Source: Pseudomonadota bacterium (lineage in GTDB: Bacteria; Pseudomonadota; Alphaproteobacteria; Rhodospirillales; Magnetospirillaceae). Taken from it: a stretch of 44,013 nt of DNA. The DNA lies in the NCBI GenBank assembly GCA_021793155.1, contig JAJYTF010000036.1:1-44013 (forward strand). Reading direction: 5' to 3'. The stretch's first letter is position 1; every line of letters begins with the position of its first letter. A model generated the notes under the pieces. It did not search any database and was not told the origin of the DNA. It saw nothing but the letters and a program-made list of their open reading frames with translations. The translations under genes and the position numbers were made by a program. This document shows, piece after piece, positions 25,196 to 33,663 of this stretch.

Positions 25196-26685
25196 CGCGA
25201 CGCTCGCAGCTTGTCATCATTGTCGTAAACGTATGAGGTCTCGTGCTTTTCACCAATGGCCTCACGATGACGGCGAAAGGCTTCCGAGGCCAAATAGGGG
25301 ATATGGGGGCGATTGCCCGACGACACGGCATCGTCGTCGAAACGGTACGCCGGATTGCCAACGTATTCGTAGGCAAATTCATGGAGCTCAAGCAACCGCT
25401 CTGTGGGGACGGCCGACAGATTGCATCCAATTGCGTGGTAATACAGGAACTTACTGAAGTCCATGTGGTCGTTAACTTTCCCCAGCTGCTTCGCCGTATG
25501 CCAAAGAGGGCTGTCGGGATAAGGAACAAGGATGGAAAATGCGTTTTCGTCAGCGCGTAATTCACGGGCGAAGTCGATTGTTTCCATTATCTGTTCTTCG
25601 GTTTCTCCCGGCATCCCCATTACGAACGAAGCGCGCACCCTCCAATCGTAGCGCTGCAACAGCCGCATCTTCTCCAGCATATGGGCTTTGCTCTCTTTCG
25701 GCCCCTTGCCGATTTGGCGAATGATCTGTTCGTTGCCGGACTCGATGCCGGGCCCTACGTAATTGACGCCACTGGCAAACAGCGCATCGCAAATCTCTGC
25801 GTCCACTTGATCAAGGCGCAGCTGCACGCCAATCTTCAGCTTGATCCCTCTATCGACGATGCCTCTGGACAAGGCAAGGACGCGCTTCTTGTTCGACGTA
25901 TAGGTGTCATCATTTACGAAGACGTTGCCAATGTGCAGTTGCTTTTCGATCATCTCGAGCTCGTCGAGCACGTTGGCAATGTCACGCCAGCGGACAATCG
26001 TGTCGGCAGCTCCGCAAAATGAACATTTGCCTGGGCAGCCGCGCGAAAACATCGCCGAAGTCTGCACGCCTTCGACATCCCGAGCGCCATCCGTATATTC
26101 CTGATAGCGGAACAAATGTCGCGCCGGAACCGGGCATCTGTTCAAGTCCACCGGCTGGGAATGAGTTTCGCGACGCTCGCTGACTCGGCGTCGGCGTGTC
26201 ACGGTTTCGCCCTGCCAACCATTCCAGTTGTAAGCGACGCCGACAACCTGCGACGGGGGCCTGCCGGTAAGGACGCATTCTATGATCTGGAGGATCGTCT
26301 CTTCGCCTTCGCCGATACAAACAAAGTCGGCTTGGCTGGTTTCCAGTGTGGCCTTCGGCAAAGCACTGACATGCGGACCGCCAAGGATCACGACGGAACG
26401 CGGCGCCAGGCGCTTAATGCGTTCCACAATTGCGACTGCCTGGTGGTAAAGAGGTGTCGTACAGGTGATGCCGACGAAAAGCGGGTCGCAAGCCAAGGCC
26501 TGATCGACGGTATCCTCGATCGACAGGTCGTCAAGCGCGGCATCGGTGACGCTGACCTGATGGTCAGCCTGTTCGAGAGCTGCAGCAATATAGGCGAGGC
26601 CAAGCGGCATGCGCTTCGTGCGCTTGCGAGCCCACTTGTAGCAGAGGCCGTCGGACGGTTGTATCAAGCTGACCCGGACACCCAT
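25192..26685 (-). CDS. B12-binding-domain radical SAM protein
   Basis: The protein has 497 residues. Residues 1-140 form a cobalamin-binding-like Rossmann domain (MPLGLAYIAAALEQADHQVS, VVILGGPHVSALP, ADFVCIGEGEETI). FSRGCPGKCSFC (about residue 220) is the CX3CX2C radical SAM site, followed by NVFVNDDTYTSNKKRVLAL and GVNYVGPGIESGNE. The plan is that of B12-dependent radical SAM methylases and ring-forming enzymes (the Elp3/MiaB/NifB-like superfamily). It could methylate an unactivated carbon or rearrange a sugar skeleton. The His that would ligate cobalamin is not obvious (the DxHxxG motif is missing), so B12 binding is uncertain. Confidence 0.82.
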   Translation of the reverse strand: MGVRVSLIQPSDGLCYKWARKRTKRMPLGLAYIAAALEQADHQVSVTDAALDDLSIEDTVDQALACDPLFVGITCTTPLYHQAVAIVERIKRLAPRSVVILGGPHVSALPKATLETSQADFVCIGEGEETILQIIECVLTGRPPSQVVGVAYNWNGWQGETVTRRRRVSERRETHSQPVDLNRCPVPARHLFRYQEYTDGARDVEGVQTSAMFSRGCPGKCSFCGAADTIVRWRDIANVLDELEMIEKQLHIGNVFVNDDTYTSNKKRVLALSRGIVDRGIKLKIGVQLRLDQVDAEICDALFASGVNYVGPGIESGNEQIIRQIGKGPKESKAHMLEKMRLLQRYDWRVRASFVMGMPGETEEQIMETIDFARELRADENAFSILVPYPDSPLWHTAKQLGKVNDHMDFSKFLYYHAIGCNLSAVPTERLLELHEFAYEYVGNPAYRFDDDAVSSGNRPHIPYLASEAFRRHREAIGEKHETSYVYDNDDKLRASR

Positions 26686-26722
26686 CTGATGAGCCTCTTC
26701 CTGGGAAAATAAGGGTAAGCGG

Positions 26723-26749
26723 TCCTATCAGGTCATTCTTTTGATAGGA
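26723..26749. promoter_or_regulatory. Inverted repeat in leader of B12-type radical SAM gene
   Basis: TCCTATCA (26723-26730) and TGATAGGA (26742-26749) are perfect 8-base arms with an 11-base loop, 38 bases upstream of the minus-strand start at 26685. This may be a leader hairpin or an operator. The function is unknown. Confidence 0.4.
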
Positions 26750-26775
26750 GGAAGATTACACCGTCAACAAATGAA

Positions 26776-26793
26776 AGAAACGTTAACGTTTCT
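26776..26793. promoter_or_regulatory. Perfect 18-base palindrome, candidate operator
   Basis: AGAAACGTTAACGTTTCT is exactly self-complementary with no loop, as expected of a dimeric repressor site rather than a hairpin. It lies in the 179-base gap between the epimerase gene (stop at 26865) and the radical SAM gene (start 26685), about 90 bases upstream of the latter. It could control the 23361-26685 unit separately from the longer block upstream. Confidence 0.45.
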
Positions 26794-26864
26794 CCTGCTT
26801 TGTAAGCTCACTGAATACTATGCCGGCAAAGTCTACATATGGTCGTCTCCCTGACTGCTCCCGA

Positions 26865-27737
26865 TCAGGTTGTGCCTCCGTATCGGGAGATCACTTCCTC
26901 GATCCGCATCGAGTGATAGCCATAGCGTCGGCTGGCTTTTTTGCTGTCGATGATGAACGATCGCCGCCCGGCAGCTTCGACCTCAATGATCGGCACTTTG
27001 CGGCCGAGCGACTGCATAAGAAGCTGCAACGCCCGGGCAAGGGGGATTGCGCCGGCAGCGCCCAAAGTGATCATGTCGAATCCCTGAAATGAGGCCGACG
27101 CAAGGGAGAGCAGGAATTCGCAAAGATCGTCGACATGAACCGCATTATTATAGGGATGGTCGAGGTTGAAAGCCTTCACCTCCCGCCCCGCTTCGATGTC
27201 GGCCTTAACCCTCGTCAGCCAATTGCGACCTGCACCGTGTCCGACGATGCCGGGCAGGCGCAGGGCTAGGCTCGCCATTTCCGTCGCCGATGCGGCCAGC
27301 AGCTCTTCACCGATGCGCTTGGTCAAGCCGTAGAGGTCCGGGTCGACGGAGGGGTGGATTTCGTCCAATACGGGCTCTTTGATCTGCCCGAAAGCCGATA
27401 CCGACGACAGGAAAATGAAGCGCTTCACGTTGGCTCGGCACGACAGCTCCACGAGCTGACGCGTGGCGCAGACATTGTCACGAATTATCGCTGACGCCGT
27501 CACACCAGCCTGGGGGGAAGTGGCGGCGCAATGGATCACAGTGGTCACGCTGTCCGGAAGCCGATCGAGAGTGGTCAAATCGGAAATCCGGCACTCCACG
27601 TTTTCCATGCCGATGAAATGCTGGAGGGTGGTTCGCCCCACCGCAATCACCGATCGCCCTGCGGAGGCAAGCCTCGCTACAAGTGTCTTGCCGATGAAGC
27701 CGCGTGCTCCCGTGACGAGAACGGATTCTCCACCCAT
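26865..27737 (-). CDS. NAD-dependent epimerase/dehydratase (extended SDR)
   Basis: The protein has 290 residues. VLVTGARGFIGKTLV (residues 6-20), FLSSVSAFG with the catalytic Ser, and YGLTKRIGE with the Tyr-Lys pair identify it. NNAVHVDDLCEFLLSL matches the C-terminal substrate region of UDP-sugar 4-epimerases and dTDP-sugar reductases. It is shorter than typical GalE (about 330), so a reductase or dehydratase role is as likely as epimerisation. It lies 15 bases after the TylF-like gene and ends a minus-strand run. AGGGAC is a plausible ribosome binding site. Confidence 0.82.
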   Translation of the reverse strand: MGGESVLVTGARGFIGKTLVARLASAGRSVIAVGRTTLQHFIGMENVECRISDLTTLDRLPDSVTTVIHCAATSPQAGVTASAIIRDNVCATRQLVELSCRANVKRFIFLSSVSAFGQIKEPVLDEIHPSVDPDLYGLTKRIGEELLAASATEMASLALRLPGIVGHGAGRNWLTRVKADIEAGREVKAFNLDHPYNNAVHVDDLCEFLLSLASASFQGFDMITLGAAGAIPLARALQLLMQSLGRKVPIIEVEAAGRRSFIIDSKKASRRYGYHSMRIEEVISRYGGTT

Positions 27738-27752
27738 CGTCGGGCAGTCCCT

Positions 27753-28538
27753 TCAAAGAACACCGTCGGCGACTTTCGCCTGGGGCAGATATGCGATATA
27801 GGAGCGCCCCCACCAGCCCACATCCATGTGGCGCGCGAATTTGAAGCGGCTGCGCGCCTGGAATTCCAGGAAGGCGCGGGCGACGCCGCGATGCGGCGAG
27901 CCCTTGTAGCCGACGAACAGGTCGTCGAGATAGAGAAGGCTCCCTTCCTGCAGTAGCGGTTCAATGAAATTAAATACCGGAACCGCCGATTCGTAGAGAT
28001 CGCAATCGATGCAGGCAAGCGCGATCTTGGCTTCGTTGTCGAGAAACTTGTTCACCCGCTCCGGGGTCAGAACCTGGTCATAGAAGCCTTTAATCGTGTG
28101 TACGCGATCGACATAGACGCCGTGGCGTTCGACGACCGCGCGGAATTCTTCCTCGCTGGTGGTCAGGGCCCCGGCCGTGTTCCACAGGGGATGGCTGGGA
28201 TTGGACGTCGATTCGGGAAGGCCGGCGAAGCTGTCGAAGGCCCAGAATTTCATGTGGTCGAGGAAGTGCCGCCGCGCTTCGCTCAACGCCATACGGAACG
28301 TTCGCACCCGGTGACAGCCGAATTCATGGTAGTCGCCGACCAGCTTGCAGTCCTGAATGAAATCGAACGCCTTGACGAAGAACCGGTATTTCTCGATCTG
28401 CCGGTTGGCCTGATTGTAGGCGACTTCGTCCTGCTTGCTCCAGGTCTCGAACGCGGAATGGTCGGGCAGCTTGACCCAGGGCTCGTCCAACTGCGGGCGA
28501 GCTAGGGGAAAGGAAGCTTTCGGGGATAGTCCTGTCAT
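27753..28538 (-). CDS. TylF/macrocin-type O-methyltransferase
   Basis: The protein has 261 residues. GDYHEFGCHRVRTFRMAL is the entry to the SAM site, MKFWAFDSFAGLPES corresponds to the DSFxGLP motif of macrocin O-methyltransferases, and IALACIDCDLYESAVPVFNF then LLYLDDLFVGYKGS carry the metal-binding Asp residues. TylF-like enzymes methylate sugar hydroxyls using Mg. GGAGAG lies about 6 bases before the ATG. Its neighbours are a UDP-galactopyranose-mutase-like gene (17 bases away) and an epimerase gene, so methylation of a nucleotide sugar or assembled glycan is likely. Confidence 0.85.
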   Translation of the reverse strand: MTGLSPKASFPLARPQLDEPWVKLPDHSAFETWSKQDEVAYNQANRQIEKYRFFVKAFDFIQDCKLVGDYHEFGCHRVRTFRMALSEARRHFLDHMKFWAFDSFAGLPESTSNPSHPLWNTAGALTTSEEEFRAVVERHGVYVDRVHTIKGFYDQVLTPERVNKFLDNEAKIALACIDCDLYESAVPVFNFIEPLLQEGSLLYLDDLFVGYKGSPHRGVARAFLEFQARSRFKFARHMDVGWWGRSYIAYLPQAKVADGVL

Positions 28539-28555
28539 CGAATCTCTCCTCGGCT

Positions 28556-29740
28556 TCAGCCTTTGATCCGGGCCACGGTTTTGAAAGCGTGATCGATGGC
28601 GTCATCGATATCGACGTTATAAAGGTAAGCCCCCGCTCGTCCGATCGAGTAAACGCCGTCGGGCATTTCGTCGAGATACCGTTTCGCCCTGGCTTTCTCC
28701 GACTCGAACGGCATGGGGTAGAGTTTGTTTTTCTTCGACGGGATCTCGATTGTGATCAGCGAAGTGGGTGCCTTATGCAGGGTGAACTTCTTGTATTCGA
28801 CGATTCGCGTGAACGGTTCCGCATTGGCGTAATAGCAGAAGTAGACGTGCGGCGGTAAGACGAATTCGGTTGGCATGACGATCTTCAACAATTCCCGCCC
28901 GATATAGGGCAGCTCGCCGTAGCATTGATCGAACAAGACGTCCGGTGAGATGGTGCTGACGATCACGTCATAACTCTGCTTTTCGCCGTTCAGCCAGACC
29001 GTCTTTTCCGGAATATCGTAGCGCTCGATCTTGGTGCCGAGCAGGACGTTCGCTTCCGCCGTCGCCACCCGGAAGTAATCGTCATAGCCATTGACCGCCA
29101 CGGGATAGGCGGAAATGGCGGTGTCCCAACAGGCCCGGTCGCCTTCCTTGATGGTCACCCCTTTCGGAGACCAGGTGAAGTCGTCGATCAGCTTGTTGTC
29201 GTCGATCATCCACATCTTTTGCGAATAGCCGTCGATGAACTTCGAATAGAGCGTGCGCCCTATCGAGTAGATCCAGTACTCCTCGAAGTTTTTGGCAGCT
29301 GCCGCGCCGTTCAGTTTGGTGATGGCGCCAGGAGCCAGGCCGGCGATTTCCTCGCGGCTCAGTCCCATCAGGGCCCCGATGTTGATTTCAGATAATTCGG
29401 CCGAAATCTGATCGCGATCGGGCATCACCGCGATATCGTCGCGATGGATCGGGTAATTGTAGAACTGCTGGTCTCGTTCGACATAAGTCAGGAATTGATG
29501 GTCCTTGCAGGAGCGCAGCGGAACGATGGAATTCAGGTAACGATAGATGTGTTCGTAGGGCGTGAGGAAATGACGCGGCCCATAGGTATAGGGATGCCCG
29601 CCATACCACCGGGTTTTATTGCCGGCACCGAGATACGGCATGGCTTCGACCAAGGTGACATCCCAGCCGCCGAGCAGAGCCAACTGATGTGCCGTCGCGC
29701 AGCCGCTGAAGCCGCCGCCTATGATCAGAGCCTTCTTCAC
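28556..29740 (-). CDS. UDP-galactopyranose mutase-like flavoprotein
   Basis: The protein has 394 residues. ALIIGGGFSGCATAHQLALLG (first 20: ALIIGGGFSGCATAHQLALL) is the FAD-binding GxGxxG start; YGPRHFLTPYEHIYRYLN, QFYNYPIHRDDI and FIDGYSQKMW match the ring-contraction active-site landmarks of Glf (usual forms GPHIFHT, YPIN and GYSEKQW). The enzyme would interconvert pyranose and furanose forms of a UDP-hexose. The divergent motif details suggest a sugar other than galactose may be used. The start is GTG 29740, with AGAGGA just upstream. It lies 30 bases downstream of the methyltransferase gene at 29771-30433. Confidence 0.8.
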   Translation of the reverse strand: MKKALIIGGGFSGCATAHQLALLGGWDVTLVEAMPYLGAGNKTRWYGGHPYTYGPRHFLTPYEHIYRYLNSIVPLRSCKDHQFLTYVERDQQFYNYPIHRDDIAVMPDRDQISAELSEINIGALMGLSREEIAGLAPGAITKLNGAAAAKNFEEYWIYSIGRTLYSKFIDGYSQKMWMIDDNKLIDDFTWSPKGVTIKEGDRACWDTAISAYPVAVNGYDDYFRVATAEANVLLGTKIERYDIPEKTVWLNGEKQSYDVIVSTISPDVLFDQCYGELPYIGRELLKIVMPTEFVLPPHVYFCYYANAEPFTRIVEYKKFTLHKAPTSLITIEIPSKKNKLYPMPFESEKARAKRYLDEMPDGVYSIGRAGAYLYNVDIDDAIDHAFKTVARIKG

Positions 29741-29770
29741 TGAATGTCCTCTTCTTCAGCCGTCAATGCG

Positions 29771-30433
29771 TCATTCGAAAAAAATGAATCCCCAGTCGCC
29801 GGTATAGCCCCACTGGCGATACAGCCAGGTCCAAGCTTCCGGAGAGTAGAAACTCACGCAAGTAAGCTGCCAATAAAGCAGGTTGGCCTTTTCCTTTTCA
29901 TTGCGGAACGACTCGACGCAAAGCCATTTGTCGCGCCGCCCCACCCTTTCCATCTCCTGGACCGCCAACTGCAGGTCGAAGATTTCCAGGTTATGGAAAG
30001 TGTTGATCGACAGGACCAGATCGAAACTGTCGCTCGGATAGGGCAGCCGGCGGGCATGGCCGACCTGCAGGAAGGGGCGAACTTCTTCCTTGGCGTTGGC
30101 GATGCCGTATTCCGAGATGTCGAGGCCGGCCACCTTCAGGCCGGGAACCGCTTGGGTCAGCTCGTAAAGCAGGAAGGCCTTGCCGCAACCGATATCGAGC
30201 ACCCGGTCGCCGGCCTTCAGCCCATAATGCCGGGCGATGTCCTCGGCAACGGGGCGCCACCGGCCGTCATAGCGATAGCCGCCATAGCCGAAGCGGCGCT
30301 CGCCGTCCCAGTAGTCGCGGCCCCATTGCTTGGCCACGGTGGCGCATTCCGCCTTATCAGCCTCTACCACTCGGGCGACGTAGTCGCGCTTGGTGGCCTT
30401 CTGATATTTCCCGAGGAAATCGATCTCGTGCAT
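29771..30433 (-). CDS. Class I SAM-dependent methyltransferase
   Basis: About 220 residues. VLDIGCGKAFLLYEL (about residues 70-84) is the SAM-binding motif, VAGLDISEYGIANA the acidic loop, and FDLVLSINTFHNLEI motif II. The N-terminal YGGYRYDGRW segment just before the domain recurs in methyltransferases from sporadic carbohydrate clusters. The ATG at 30433 is chosen because the upstream extension lies in the end of the next gene; GAGGGAG is close by. It starts 7 bases after the radical SAM gene stops and probably acts on its product. Confidence 0.82.
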   Translation of the reverse strand: MHEIDFLGKYQKATKRDYVARVVEADKAECATVAKQWGRDYWDGERRFGYGGYRYDGRWRPVAEDIARHYGLKAGDRVLDIGCGKAFLLYELTQAVPGLKVAGLDISEYGIANAKEEVRPFLQVGHARRLPYPSDSFDLVLSINTFHNLEIFDLQLAVQEMERVGRRDKWLCVESFRNEKEKANLLYWQLTCVSFYSPEAWTWLYRQWGYTGDWGFIFFE

Positions 30434-30440
30434 GGCTCCC

Positions 30441-31508
30441 TCAGACGAAACAGGCGTGGTCGGGATCAAGCGCCAGAACCTCGTTGATCGCCAGGTTCTT
30501 GCCATGGGCCACGCAGTGGTGGCGGCAAGCGACGGACGGATCGAGGCCGTAGAGCTTGCGCCGGTTTTCTTCCGAGAACCAGAACTCGCGGAACGACCGG
30601 TCGCGGATGCTGCCCAGCAGGCCGCTTTCGGTATAGGCCTTGTCCTGGCAGGTGTAGACCGCGCAATCGGCGCCGATTACCGTGAGAAACTGCAGGAACG
30701 GACAGCTGCTGTACGATTTCTCGAACAGCTCGTCCAACTCATGATAGTGGTCGATGACCGAGAAGCGGCCGTCGTTGAGCTCCTGTCGGGCCCGACGGAT
30801 CTGCGCCGTCACCGCCGGGGCGAACTCCCGGTGGTACAGGTTGTTGGCGCGCAGATCGTTGGCCACCACGGCGCCCGACAGCTTGACGTGGTTGACTCCG
30901 GCCGCCTTCAGCAGCTGGCAGACATCGAACACATGCTCGTGGTTGTCTCGGCCGATGATGAAGCTGATCCCCAGCACGCATTTGCTGCCGCGCACTGAGA
31001 AGGCGCGGATATTGTCGAGCAATTTCGAGAACTGGCCGTCACTGATGCTGCGTGCCTTGGCATAGGTGGCATCGTCCCAACTGTCGAGGGAAACGCGGAT
31101 CCAGGTGCCCCAGCGGGCGAAGGCTTCGGCCATGCTGCCGCGCAGATTGGCGCCGTTGGTCAAGGAGGCGACCCTGACGCCGGCTTGGCCTAGCCGTTCG
31201 ACCACCCCCGGCAGCGGCTTGTAGAGCAGGGGCTCGCCACCACCGGAGAATGTTACGGCCTTCACGCCCATGGCGATCAGATCGTCGACGATCTCCGCCA
31301 TCTTGTCCTCAGGGATCTTGTCGTCGAGATTCATCCCTTCGCCAAGCTGCAGCTGATCGGCCCGGTACGCGCAATACCAGCAGGAATGGTTGCAACGGTT
31401 GATCGGCTTGATGCGGACATGCACCGGGGCTGCGACCCGGCCGGCGCGCAAGGCTTCGATATGCCCGGCGTATTGCAGGAATTTGAGGTTGCTGTAGAGC
31501 GTGGCCAT
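30441..31508 (-). CDS. Radical SAM/SPASM protein of sporadic carbohydrate cluster
   Basis: The protein has about 355 residues. INRCNHSCWYCAYRAD carries the CX3CX2C site (about residues 35-42), VTFSGGGEPLLY the GGE strand, and the C-terminal part contains CPFLQF, CAVYTCQDKAY and CRHHC, a SPASM-like auxiliary cluster pattern. The start ATG 31508 follows the stop of the LIC12192-type gene by 2 bases. That pairing with a LIC12192-family protein and a 2OG oxygenase points to a shared, uncharacterised sugar modification. The ORF could begin 16 codons earlier, but that overlaps the neighbour. No known product can be named. Confidence 0.85.
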   Translation of the reverse strand: MATLYSNLKFLQYAGHIEALRAGRVAAPVHVRIKPINRCNHSCWYCAYRADQLQLGEGMNLDDKIPEDKMAEIVDDLIAMGVKAVTFSGGGEPLLYKPLPGVVERLGQAGVRVASLTNGANLRGSMAEAFARWGTWIRVSLDSWDDATYAKARSISDGQFSKLLDNIRAFSVRGSKCVLGISFIIGRDNHEHVFDVCQLLKAAGVNHVKLSGAVVANDLRANNLYHREFAPAVTAQIRRARQELNDGRFSVIDHYHELDELFEKSYSSCPFLQFLTVIGADCAVYTCQDKAYTESGLLGSIRDRSFREFWFSEENRRKLYGLDPSVACRHHCVAHGKNLAINEVLALDPDHACFV

Positions 31509-31510
31509 GA

Positions 31511-31909
31511 TCAGGCGCCCTTTTCCTGGCGGTCGAGGAACCGGCGTAGCAGCCAAAGGTCTTCGACGCGCCGGGCATCGTCTTCGGTGAGGATCGGGAA
31601 ATCTTCGACGGCGCCGTGCAGGCCGGCACCCGCCCCCAGAACGCGTCGATAAATTTGGTTTCGCTTTTCCGCCTGGTCCGGCAGCAGGAAGATGCTGTAG
31701 AGGACGATGCCCTCAAGCTGCGGCAATTCGGCCAGCACGCCATCCAACACCATGTGCGAGCCTGGCATGGCGTATTCGGTGGCGCTCAGCAGGTAATGCA
31801 GACCGCGCCGGGCGCAGTAGTCGCGGATCACCAGATTCTGCACATGCTGCGGCACCCGTTCGCCGAAGAACGGCCGGCTGGCGATATAGCCGCGGTATCC
31901 CTCAGGCAT
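31511..31909 (-). CDS. Sporadic carbohydrate cluster protein, LIC12192 family
   Basis: The protein has 132 residues. The line RGYIASRPFFGERVPQHVQN, then LVIRDYCARRGLHYLLSATE, then YAMPGSHMVLDGVL and EGIVLYSIFLLP matches from memory the LIC12192 family (TIGR04323), a small protein that occurs only beside sugar-nucleotide genes in scattered bacteria. Biochemical function is unknown. The start overlaps the end of the 2OG-Fe(II) oxygenase gene by 8 bases and the stop is 2 bases from the radical SAM start, so the three are translated as a block. I am confident of the family, not of any activity. Confidence 0.9.
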   Translation of the reverse strand: MPEGYRGYIASRPFFGERVPQHVQNLVIRDYCARRGLHYLLSATEYAMPGSHMVLDGVLAELPQLEGIVLYSIFLLPDQAEKRNQIYRRVLGAGAGLHGAVEDFPILTEDDARRVEDLWLLRRFLDRQEKGA

Positions 31910-32729
31910 CGAAGCCTCGCGGCAGGCTGAACTGCATGCCGAGCCGGGTCGCCGGGCGGATGACCAGCGGCTCGAAGAACTCACCCAGCCGCTTGTCGCC
32001 ATAAGGGGCCAGGACAGCCTTGAACCGGCAGTTCATCGACCACCTGGTGCTACTTTCACGGTTGACGCGATTGCCATGCATCAGGTTTTGCGAGAACAAC
32101 AAAACCGAGCCGAACGGCACGTCCAGGAAGGCGGCTTGGTCAGCGATGGCGCGGTAGAGGTCCTCGGCGTCGCGCCCGGCGAACTCGGCCAACCGGTCCT
32201 GCATGGCGCGGTCGGCGGCAGGCGGCATCAGATACATCGACTTGGTGGCGAAGCAGTCGACCAGGGGCACCCACAGCACGACCTCGAAGGGCGAATCGCC
32301 CGACCACACATCGGCATGCACCGGCAGCAGCGACGAATCATCGTCCGGCAGCTGGATGCTGAGATTGATCCGCCGCTGCATGGCCAGTTCGTTGCCGGCG
32401 ATGGCTGCCAAGGCACGCACCGCAAGCGCGTGATAGCGGCGGCGGAACAGCGGGTCGGCGTTCAGCCCCTGGATTACCGCCAGGCGAAAGGCGTTCAGCC
32501 GAGCGGGATCCACCTGCCGATGAATGCCGTCGAGGAAAGCCCCATGATCGTCCGGCAGCGGCACTCCCAGACAGGTCGCCGCCCGCTCGGCCGCCAGGGC
32601 GCGAATGGCGGTCAGTGCCGCCGGATCCTCGGCGGGAAAGACGGCATGGCCGTGCTCCATGAAGGCCTGGCATAGCCGCGCCTCGTCTTCGCCGAGGAAC
32701 GACCAGTGGCCGGTCGGCGAGCCCGTCAT
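31902..32729 (-). CDS. Sporadic carbohydrate cluster 2OG-Fe(II) oxygenase
   Basis: The protein has 275 residues. LLPVHADVWSGDSPFEVVLW has the HxD iron-binding pair (about residues 138-140), LLFSQNLMHGNRVNRESSTR supplies the distal His, and TRWSMNCRFK the Arg that binds 2-oxoglutarate. This is the Fe(II)/2OG dioxygenase type that accompanies LIC12192 proteins in sporadic carbohydrate clusters (TIGR04324, recalled). It would hydroxylate or otherwise oxidise a sugar or a sugar-linked group. It overlaps the LIC12192 gene by 8 bases and the transketolase C-subunit gene by 4 bases. Confidence 0.88.
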   Translation of the reverse strand: MTGSPTGHWSFLGEDEARLCQAFMEHGHAVFPAEDPAALTAIRALAAERAATCLGVPLPDDHGAFLDGIHRQVDPARLNAFRLAVIQGLNADPLFRRRYHALAVRALAAIAGNELAMQRRINLSIQLPDDDSSLLPVHADVWSGDSPFEVVLWVPLVDCFATKSMYLMPPAADRAMQDRLAEFAGRDAEDLYRAIADQAAFLDVPFGSVLLFSQNLMHGNRVNRESSTRWSMNCRFKAVLAPYGDKRLGEFFEPLVIRPATRLGMQFSLPRGFDA

Positions 32730-33661
32730 GCGCGGACCCCGCGCCAGGCGCGACGAATCGCCTCGGTCACTTGATCCGGCTTCAGGCCGAAATTCTCCAG
32801 CATGCTGTCCTGCGAGCCGTATTCCTTGGGGAAGGCATCGGGCAGGCCCAACCGCAGCACCCGCGGCAGCGGCAGGTCCGGTTGTTCGGACAAGCTTTCC
32901 AGCACGGCGCTGCCCAGTCCGCCCGAACGGATGTGTTCTTCGATGGTGACCACCAGCCGGGCGGGGACGGCCGCGGCGAGCAGCGCCGCCTCATCCAGCG
33001 GCTTGACGGTGTGCATGTGGAGGATGCCGCAGGCGATTTCTTCCGCCGCCAGAATATCGGCCGCCTGGATCGCCGTGCCCAGCATCACGCCGGTCGTCAC
33101 AAGCAGAACCTCGGCAGGGTTGCGCACGACGATCGCCTTGCCGATGCCAAAGTCCTTGCCGGGATCCGAGACGATCGGGTCGCCGCCTTTGGCCAGACGG
33201 ATATAGATGGGGCCCGGCCAATCCAGCGTCTGCGGCATCAGGCGGCGCATTTCCTCGGCGTCGCTGACGGCCACCACGGTCATGTTGGGCAAGGCGCGCA
33301 TCGCCGCGATGTCCTCGATGGCCAGATGGGTCGGACCCAGCGGCGCATAGACCACGCCGCCGCCGCTCGAGATCAGCCGCACCGGCAGCTTGTGAAGGCA
33401 GAGATCGACGGCGATCTGCTCGAACGCCCGGCGGGTGAAGAACGGAGCGATGGTGTTGAGGTAGGGGATGAACCCCTCCATCGCCATTCCGGCCGCCATG
33501 CCGACGAAATTCGCCTCGCTGATGCCTTCCATGAAGAAGCGCTCGGGGAATTGCCGGCGCATTTTGTCCAGCGTGCCGGCGCCGAGATCGGAACCCAGGA
33601 AGAGCACGCGCGGATCCCGCTTGGCCAATTCATGGACCATGTCGAGGGCGGCTTTGCGCAT
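32726..33661 (-). CDS. Transketolase, C-terminal (pyrimidine-binding) subunit
   Basis: The protein has 311 residues. RVLFLGSDLGAGTLDKMRRQ and RFFMEGISEANFVGMAAGMA hold the pyrimidine-domain Glu (GISEANF) that activates thiamine diphosphate. PVRLISSGGGVVYAPLGPTH, then THLAIEDIAAMRALPNMTVV, follow, with a C-terminal transketolase domain from about residue 190. It is a stand-alone half that pairs with the gene immediately upstream (ATG 5 bases after that stop). Split transketolases of this kind occur in secondary sugar pathways, where a two-carbon unit is moved to or from a ketose. It overlaps the 2OG oxygenase gene by 4 bases. Confidence 0.88.
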   Translation of the reverse strand: MRKAALDMVHELAKRDPRVLFLGSDLGAGTLDKMRRQFPERFFMEGISEANFVGMAAGMAMEGFIPYLNTIAPFFTRRAFEQIAVDLCLHKLPVRLISSGGGVVYAPLGPTHLAIEDIAAMRALPNMTVVAVSDAEEMRRLMPQTLDWPGPIYIRLAKGGDPIVSDPGKDFGIGKAIVVRNPAEVLLVTTGVMLGTAIQAADILAAEEIACGILHMHTVKPLDEAALLAAAVPARLVVTIEEHIRSGGLGSAVLESLSEQPDLPLPRVLRLGLPDAFPKEYGSQDSMLENFGLKPDQVTEAIRRAWRGVRA

Positions 33662-33663
33662 GG

